A stretch of DNA of 64,000 nucleotides from positions 51,760 through 115,759 of the forward strand of contig JAEZTB010000066.1 in assembly GCA_023443745.1 (NCBI GenBank). Reading direction: 5' to 3'. The DNA comes from Bacillota bacterium. Its GTDB lineage: Bacteria; Bacillota; Clostridia; DSM-8532. The position numbers and the translations under genes were made by a program. The notes under the pieces were generated by a model. That model was not told the origin of the DNA. It ran no database searches and worked only from the letters and a program-made list of their open reading frames with translations. Below are positions 59,100-64,000 of this stretch, in pieces (within the stretch, counting starts at the first letter, position 1; each line of letters starts with the position of its first letter).

Positions 59100-60101
59100 A
59101 TGAAACAAGATTGCATTCTTAAGGTAAAAAATCTACAGACACAGTTCAAGGTGGGGCGGCGTGTCGTCCGCGCCGTCAACGACGTAAGTTTTGAGCTGGG
59201 TCGCGGCAGGACGCTGGGCATTGTCGGTGAATCCGGTTGTGGTAAAAGTGTAACTGCCCACTCCATTCTCCAGTTGCTACCCAAAGCGGGCAGCATTGTA
59301 GGGGGAACTGTTGACTACATCCCGGAGGTCACGCCCCGGCGACTGTCCAATTATAAGAAAAACGGCAAGGAAATTCGCGCGGTGCGAGGCAAGGACATCG
59401 CCATGATCTTTCAGGATCCCATGTCCACCCTCAATCCCGTTTATACTATTGGCAGACAAATTACTGAAAACCTTCTCCACCACGAAAAGCTATCTAAAAA
59501 AGAAGCCCGTGAGCGCGTCGTGAAGCTCCTCGGGGAGCTTGGAATCCCCATCCCGGAGAAGCGATACGACGAATATCCTCACCAATTCTCTGGCGGAATG
59601 AAGCAACGGGTCATGATTGCCATTGCCATGATCTGCAACCCGAACATCCTCATCGCCGACGAGCCCACCACGGCCCTGGATGTAACCATTCAAGCCCAGA
59701 TTCTTTCCCTTATGAAGGATCTCCAGAAAAACTATGGAACCTCCATTATCCTCATTACCCACAACATGGGCATCGTTGCGGAGACCTGCGACGATGTGGC
59801 GGTCATGTACATGGGCCGTGTAGTGGAGTTTGGCAGCCTGGAACAGATTTTCAATAATCCCCTGCATCCCTACACCCGTGCACTGCTAAAATCGGTACCC
59901 GTGTTGGGCACGAGCGGGGAATTAGCCTCTATCCAGGGGAACACGCCCGATGCTTCGGAGGTGTTCACCCATTGTGAGTTCCTCCCCCGCTGTGAAGCGG
60001 CTTGTGAGGGCTGCAAAAAGGGGTTTCCAAATGAAATTGTACTTGAGGACGGCCATCGGGTGAGATGCTGGCTGTATGAAGGAGGGGTGCGTCATGAGTA
60101 A
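59100..60101 (+). CDS. ABC transporter ATPase, DppD-like
   Basis: A 333-residue ATPase with Walker A GESGCGKS, Q-loop IFQDPMSTLNPVY, signature FSGGMKQRV, Walker B ILIADEPTTALD and H-loop ITHNMG. The C-terminal oligopeptide/dipeptide-type domain with a cysteine set (HCEFLPRCEAACEGCKKGF) probably binds an iron-sulfur cluster, as in DppD/OppD. It powers import with its partner at 60094, which overlaps its stop by eight bases. Confidence 0.93.
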   Translation: MKQDCILKVKNLQTQFKVGRRVVRAVNDVSFELGRGRTLGIVGESGCGKSVTAHSILQLLPKAGSIVGGTVDYIPEVTPRRLSNYKKNGKEIRAVRGKDIAMIFQDPMSTLNPVYTIGRQITENLLHHEKLSKKEARERVVKLLGELGIPIPEKRYDEYPHQFSGGMKQRVMIAIAMICNPNILIADEPTTALDVTIQAQILSLMKDLQKNYGTSIILITHNMGIVAETCDDVAVMYMGRVVEFGSLEQIFNNPLHPYTRALLKSVPVLGTSGELASIQGNTPDASEVFTHCEFLPRCEAACEGCKKGFPNEIVLEDGHRVRCWLYEGGVRHE

Positions 60102-61107
60102 GACATCCGGTGAAACCCTACTGGAAATGCGGGGCTTAAAAAAGTATTATCCCGTGACCGAAGGTACGTTTAAAAAGGTGACCGGCCATGTAAAGGCCGT
60201 GGACGATGTCAATCTATATGTAAAAAAAGGAGAGACATTGGGCCTTGTGGGCGAATCCGGCTGCGGAAAGACCACACTGGGCAAATGTCTTGTCCGGCTC
60301 CACAAGCCCTCGGAAGGTGAACTGCTGTTCCGGGGTGAGGAAGGGCAGATGCATGACCTGCTTACCCTGCCAAAGGAGGAGAGCTTCCGGGCTCGGCGGC
60401 GTATTCAAATGGTTTTTCAGGACCCCTATGCCTCCTTAAATCCCATGAAGAACATTTTTTCTGCCTTCGATGAGCCTATGAAGATTCATGGCTTTGGCGA
60501 TAAGGCCACCCGCGCGGAGTTGGCCGCAAAGATGATGGAAGCGGTCAACCTGCAGCCCGATTATCTGTGGCGCTACCCCCACGAATTTTCCGGCGGCCAG
60601 CGACAGCGTATCTGCATCGCTAAGGCCTTAGCTTTAAACCCGGAGCTGGTGGTCTGCGACGAGCCGGTATCCGCGCTGGATGTGTCCATTCAGGCACAGA
60701 TTCTCAACCTTATGAGGAAGCTTCAGCGGGAATTTGGGCTGACCTATGTGTTCATCGCTCATGATCTGAGCGTGGTGCAATATATGAGTGACCGCGTAGC
60801 GGTCATGTATTTAGGCAAGGTAGTTGAACTGGCTTCTTCCAAGGATCTATATGGCGGGGCGGCCCACCCCTATACACAGGCACTGCTTTCAGCGGTGCCC
60901 ATCCCGGTAATAGGCGCTAAAAAGGATCGGATTCTTCTCAAGGGAGATGTGCCATCACCGGTCAATCCCCCATCGGGCTGTAGGTTCCATCCTCGCTGTC
61001 CGTATTGTATGGACATCTGCCGTACCCAGGAACCGACACTCGGCCCAGTGGATGGGAAAGAGGAACATCTGGCGGCCTGCCATCTCGTAAAGCAGGCGAA
61101 TAGATAA
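60094..61107 (+). CDS. ABC transporter ATPase, DppF-like
   Basis: A 337-residue ATPase. ATG 60094 follows GGAGGGG and overlaps the previous stop; the frame from 60076 lacks a ribosome site. Walker A GESGCGKT, Q-loop VFQDPYASLNPM, signature FSGGQRQRI, Walker B VVCDEPVSALD, H-loop IAHDLS, and a cysteine cluster CRFHPRCPYCMDIC at the C-terminus match DppF/OppF. It forms the ATPase heterodimer with the DppD-like protein. Confidence 0.93.
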   Translation: MSKTSGETLLEMRGLKKYYPVTEGTFKKVTGHVKAVDDVNLYVKKGETLGLVGESGCGKTTLGKCLVRLHKPSEGELLFRGEEGQMHDLLTLPKEESFRARRRIQMVFQDPYASLNPMKNIFSAFDEPMKIHGFGDKATRAELAAKMMEAVNLQPDYLWRYPHEFSGGQRQRICIAKALALNPELVVCDEPVSALDVSIQAQILNLMRKLQREFGLTYVFIAHDLSVVQYMSDRVAVMYLGKVVELASSKDLYGGAAHPYTQALLSAVPIPVIGAKKDRILLKGDVPSPVNPPSGCRFHPRCPYCMDICRTQEPTLGPVDGKEEHLAACHLVKQANR

Positions 61108-61120
61108 AGGAGCAAAGAAT

Positions 61121-63853
61121 ATGAAGTGGATCAAAAGAGGATTTGAAGAATTCTCCAAGGGCACGCTGGGAAACGGTGGACAGAATATCCATATATCCGC
61201 CAAGGGTGTGCTGCAGCGGGTTTATCAATATGACATCAACGGCGATGGCTACCCTGACCTGCTGTTTTCCAACTCCCAAAGCATGGGAGAACGCCCCCCA
61301 TTATATGTTTATGACGACCCTCTACACCGTCAGGAATATTTTGAGCTGCCTTCCAATGGTACCTATGATGGTGTGATGGCCGATATTAACGGCGATGGAT
61401 ACCAGGATTTGATAGTGGCCTGCCAGAGCAACGGCTGCCATAAGGATATTACCTCCGTCATTTTTTATGGCAGTCCGGAAGGATTGTCCGAGCGATTTCG
61501 CGTAGAACTGCCGGTACCTGACTCAACCGGTGTTGCCGCAGGGGACTTTAATGGTGACGGTAAAATAGATCTTGCCTTTCTGCGAGAGGATGGACTGCGT
61601 ATTTTCTATGCCGATGAGCACGGTATTGAGGCTCATCGGTATACCGATCTGGAGCTGTATTGCGTTGCCCTGCGCGCTGCTGATCTGGACGGAGACGGGT
61701 ACTGTGACCTGTACCTCAAGAAGCACGATGGCACTGCCATTGTGCTCTGGGGAGGCGAGGACGGCATCAGCCTTGATCGTATGACAGTGCTGCGCGGCGA
61801 CTCTGAAGAACAATTGGAGACGTGTTCCACCACACCGGGGATGCGTAGAGCCTATAGGGGATGGCGTCCTGCTATCCTCAATATGAAGGGGCACTTATGG
61901 CTATTCCGAGCCGATGGAAACAACTGCTATTTCTACAGTTGCGGCAAGGACAGGCAGTTTAAAAAGGAACTGGAGCTTTCCTGCGCCAATGCAGTACACG
62001 CTGCAGCAGGCGATTTGGACGGCGATGGCAATGAGGATCTGGTGATCGTATGCTTCACCTCAATGGCCGAGACTCAGTCCTCCTATGTGTACTGGAACGA
62101 CGGAGGCTTTAAAGAAGACAATTGGACAGCCTTTGATACCTTCTCCGTTCAAACGGTAGAAATTGCTCAGCTGGACGAGGGGCTGCCCTGCATCGTGGTC
62201 TGCCAGGGCGGAACAGATGTTGTCCGCTATAACGAATCCTTTATTCTGCGCTTTAATGAGAAGCGTACTCCCACCCGTGAGGCGGTTCTCAAAAGTCAGG
62301 ATGCCATGCGCATTGTGACCGGAAACACCCGCAAGAATGGAAAGCAGCAGCTGGTGGTGCTTAACCATGAGATGGGACGGCATCGCGGCGACGAGAATAT
62401 CTATATTTATTTAGGCGGACCTGATGGCTACCAGCCCGACCGGAAGCTCTGTCTTCCCGGTTGGTCGGCGGTGGACGGGGTCATGTACGACTTTAATGAC
62501 GACGGCAATGTGGACGTACTCATCACCAACTGTGCCGAGGACGCACAGCTTCTGGACCCTGGCTCCTTCCTGTATGTAAATGACGGAACAGGAGTGGACC
62601 CTGAACGGAAAATTGCCATTCCCACGGTGCGCGGCCATGGCGCGGCCATTGGAGACTTCCGTAAGAGCGGCTATATTGACATCGCCTGCGGTGGCTTCCG
62701 CAACCGCGAGATTCGTATTTTCCGGGGCGGCCCCGACGGCTACGACGTGGAGAACTTCCAGAGCATCGTGCTGGGCCCGGAGCCTGAGAAATTTGAGCTG
62801 CTTAAGGGAATTACTCAACCCACGCCGGAAGAAAAGCCCATATACGACGAGTTTGGCCAAGTACGCTGGCTCTTTACGGCTGATTTCAACGGAGATGGCT
62901 GGCTGGATCTCTTTGTTTCTCAAATCATTGGTCCTCGTTGTTTCATCCTTTGGGGCGGCCCGGAAGGCTATTCCACTGAACGCATGCAGGTGCTCTCCAC
63001 CGGAGGTGCTGCCAGCGCAAATGCCGCCGATCTGGACGGGGACGGGTATCTGGACCTTATCATTGGCTCACACCTGATTCCCGGTAAGAGCGAGGCGGGT
63101 AAGTACGAAGCATATGTCACCATTTACTGGGGCGGACCGGAGGGTTATCAGGAGCATCGCAAGACCCAACTGCCTACCTTCTGTGCCAATGCCGTCACGG
63201 TGGGAGATTTTAACGGCGACGGGATACTGGACATCTATGCCTCTGCTTACCAGAGTGGCCGTAGTCGTGATATTCTTTCCTTTATCTATTACGGTCAGCC
63301 CGGTGGACGGTACGGGATAGAAAACCGACAGCATCTTTTCAACCACTCGGGATGTGGCTGTGTTGCCGGAGACTTCAACGGCGACGGCTACACCGATCTG
63401 GCAGTGGCCAGCCACAAAGGCTATGGTAACCACTGCAGCGAATCCTTTGTGTTCTGGGGTGGACCGGACGGGATCAGTGAGGACAGGAAAACATTGCTGC
63501 CCACCGTCGGTCCTCATGGTATGAGCTCCGTGGATCCCGGCAATATCATGGACAGAAGTAATGAGGAGCACTACACCTCTGAAGTCTACAGCATTCCCGT
63601 CGGGCAGCGCCCGTCAAGGGCCAGCTGGACAGCCGACATACCTAAGGGGTGCTGGGTGAAAATGCAGCTTCGCAGTGCTGACTGCGAGCAGGCCCTTGCT
63701 GAAACGGCATGGTCGGCTCCGGTGGAAAACGGTGAATCTCTCACCGAACTTTCCCTATCCGGCAGCCTGCTCCAATATCGCCTATCGCTAGGTAGCCCTA
63801 CAGCCTGCGGCACACCTCGGGTGACAATGGTTGAGGTTGAGTTTTTGGATTAA
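61121..63853 (+). CDS. FG-GAP/VCBS repeat protein without signal peptide
   Basis: A 910-residue protein composed almost wholly of FG-GAP/VCBS repeats. I count eleven calcium-type loops (DINGDGYPDLLF, GDFNGDGKIDLAF, ADLDGDGYCDLYL, GDLDGDGNEDLVI, ADFNGDGWLDLFV, GDFNGDGYTDLAV and similar) spread from about 35 to 770, each followed by a WGG(P/E)(D/E)G turn; together they should form one or two beta-propellers as in integrin alpha. The last 90 residues are a different beta domain. Such proteins are nearly always exported, but the N-terminus (MKWIKRGFEEFSKG) is not a signal peptide. It is the last gene of the ABC operon, 13 bp after the ATPase, behind AGGAG. Carbohydrate or ligand binding is plausible; function unknown. 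Confidence 0.85.
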   Translation: MKWIKRGFEEFSKGTLGNGGQNIHISAKGVLQRVYQYDINGDGYPDLLFSNSQSMGERPPLYVYDDPLHRQEYFELPSNGTYDGVMADINGDGYQDLIVACQSNGCHKDITSVIFYGSPEGLSERFRVELPVPDSTGVAAGDFNGDGKIDLAFLREDGLRIFYADEHGIEAHRYTDLELYCVALRAADLDGDGYCDLYLKKHDGTAIVLWGGEDGISLDRMTVLRGDSEEQLETCSTTPGMRRAYRGWRPAILNMKGHLWLFRADGNNCYFYSCGKDRQFKKELELSCANAVHAAAGDLDGDGNEDLVIVCFTSMAETQSSYVYWNDGGFKEDNWTAFDTFSVQTVEIAQLDEGLPCIVVCQGGTDVVRYNESFILRFNEKRTPTREAVLKSQDAMRIVTGNTRKNGKQQLVVLNHEMGRHRGDENIYIYLGGPDGYQPDRKLCLPGWSAVDGVMYDFNDDGNVDVLITNCAEDAQLLDPGSFLYVNDGTGVDPERKIAIPTVRGHGAAIGDFRKSGYIDIACGGFRNREIRIFRGGPDGYDVENFQSIVLGPEPEKFELLKGITQPTPEEKPIYDEFGQVRWLFTADFNGDGWLDLFVSQIIGPRCFILWGGPEGYSTERMQVLSTGGAASANAADLDGDGYLDLIIGSHLIPGKSEAGKYEAYVTIYWGGPEGYQEHRKTQLPTFCANAVTVGDFNGDGILDIYASAYQSGRSRDILSFIYYGQPGGRYGIENRQHLFNHSGCGCVAGDFNGDGYTDLAVASHKGYGNHCSESFVFWGGPDGISEDRKTLLPTVGPHGMSSVDPGNIMDRSNEEHYTSEVYSIPVGQRPSRASWTADIPKGCWVKMQLRSADCEQALAETAWSAPVENGESLTELSLSGSLLQYRLSLGSPTACGTPRVTMVEVEFLD

Positions 63854-63895
63854 ATCAGGCACACACATACTATAAGGGGCTGTCTGGTACTATTA

Positions 63896-63949
63896 AAGTG
63901 CATCTACCAACCATAACCAGTGGTTGCGTAGCTGCACTTATTTTTTGAT
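63896..63949 (+). terminator. Terminator of the ABC / FG-GAP operon
   Basis: AAGTGCATCTACCAACCA (63896-63913) pairs, with two mismatches, with TGGTTGCGTAGCTGCACTT (63921-63939), followed by ATTTTTTGAT. Confidence 0.8.
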
Positions 63950-64000
63950 AATAGAGGAGCAATGGTCTGACGAGGGGCTATCTGGACTTCGCGTCCGTTT
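63950..64000. other. Window edge, no gene seen
   Basis: Nothing coding is recognisable. AGGGGCTATCTGG at 63973-63985 repeats AGGGGCTGTCTGG at 63875-63887 with one change. Confidence 0.3.

Noticed and set aside
63875..63985. Direct repeats AGGGGCTGTCTGG / AGGGGCTATCTGG as insertion-sequence ends
   Set aside because: Direct rather than inverted, only 98 bp apart with a terminator between, and no transposase is seen; the window ends too soon to judge.

Overview
The window looks like a chromosomal segment of an anaerobic, low-to-mid GC, Gram-positive bacterium of the class Clostridia, probably a plant- or fungus-polysaccharide degrader. The basis is strong AGGAGG ribosome sites throughout, GTP-type PEP carboxykinase, Rex, HisZ with short HisG, S-layer homology domains, YesMN-type two-component proteins, and secreted chitinase and laminarinase genes. 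I recognise no tRNA, rRNA, CRISPR array, prophage or intact insertion sequence. Assignment below class level is not supportable from the sequence alone.

Layout. 1-5.4 kb: maltodextrin/starch locus (truncated pullulanase gene, divergent GH13 enzyme, LacI-type regulator, sugar-binding lipoprotein) with a LacI-type palindrome between the divergent genes. 5.4-10 kb: GTP-dependent PEP carboxykinase, a 42-residue small protein and a UvrD-like helicase. 10.2-13 kb: DUF1836 regulator, NfeD-like membrane protein and flotillin. 13-19.6 kb: a visibly GC-richer cassette bounded by terminators (small HTH protein, MalT-like LuxR regulator, DUF2442 protein, 1117-residue SLH surface protein). 20-24.2 kb: a secreted two-headed GH18 chitinase. 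24.3-31.1 kb: a run of minus-strand accessory genes (methyltransferase, two GNATs, VOC protein, CPBP protease, flavodoxin-like proteins) interleaved with at least three gene remnants. 31.5-36.5 kb: a PHP phosphoesterase and two secreted carbohydrate-active proteins whose 3' ends are a nearly identical 727-bp duplication.

36.7-51.6 kb is mostly core metabolism: hisZ-hisG-hisD-hisC-hisB-purC-hisH-hisA-hisF in a tight, largely overlapping operon, then rex with a probable autoregulatory operator, a divergent IspF-like gene, metG, tatD and a membrane coiled-coil protein. Two inverted copies of a ~105-bp element flank the his-rex block. The purine gene purC sits inside the histidine operon, where HisH/HisF release AICAR, the intermediate one step after the PurC/PurB reactions. 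hisI/hisE and a histidinol phosphatase are missing from the operon; the PHP protein at 31.5 kb is a candidate for the last.

51.8-63.9 kb is a second GC-richer block: an AraC-type response regulator and YesM-type kinase, divergent from a complete Opp/Dpp-type ABC importer (binding protein, two permeases, two ATPases) that ends with a 910-residue FG-GAP/VCBS repeat protein without a signal peptide. The two-component pair very probably controls the transporter operon. The repeat protein and the HTH-LuxR-DUF2442-SLH cassette are the least explained systems in the window.
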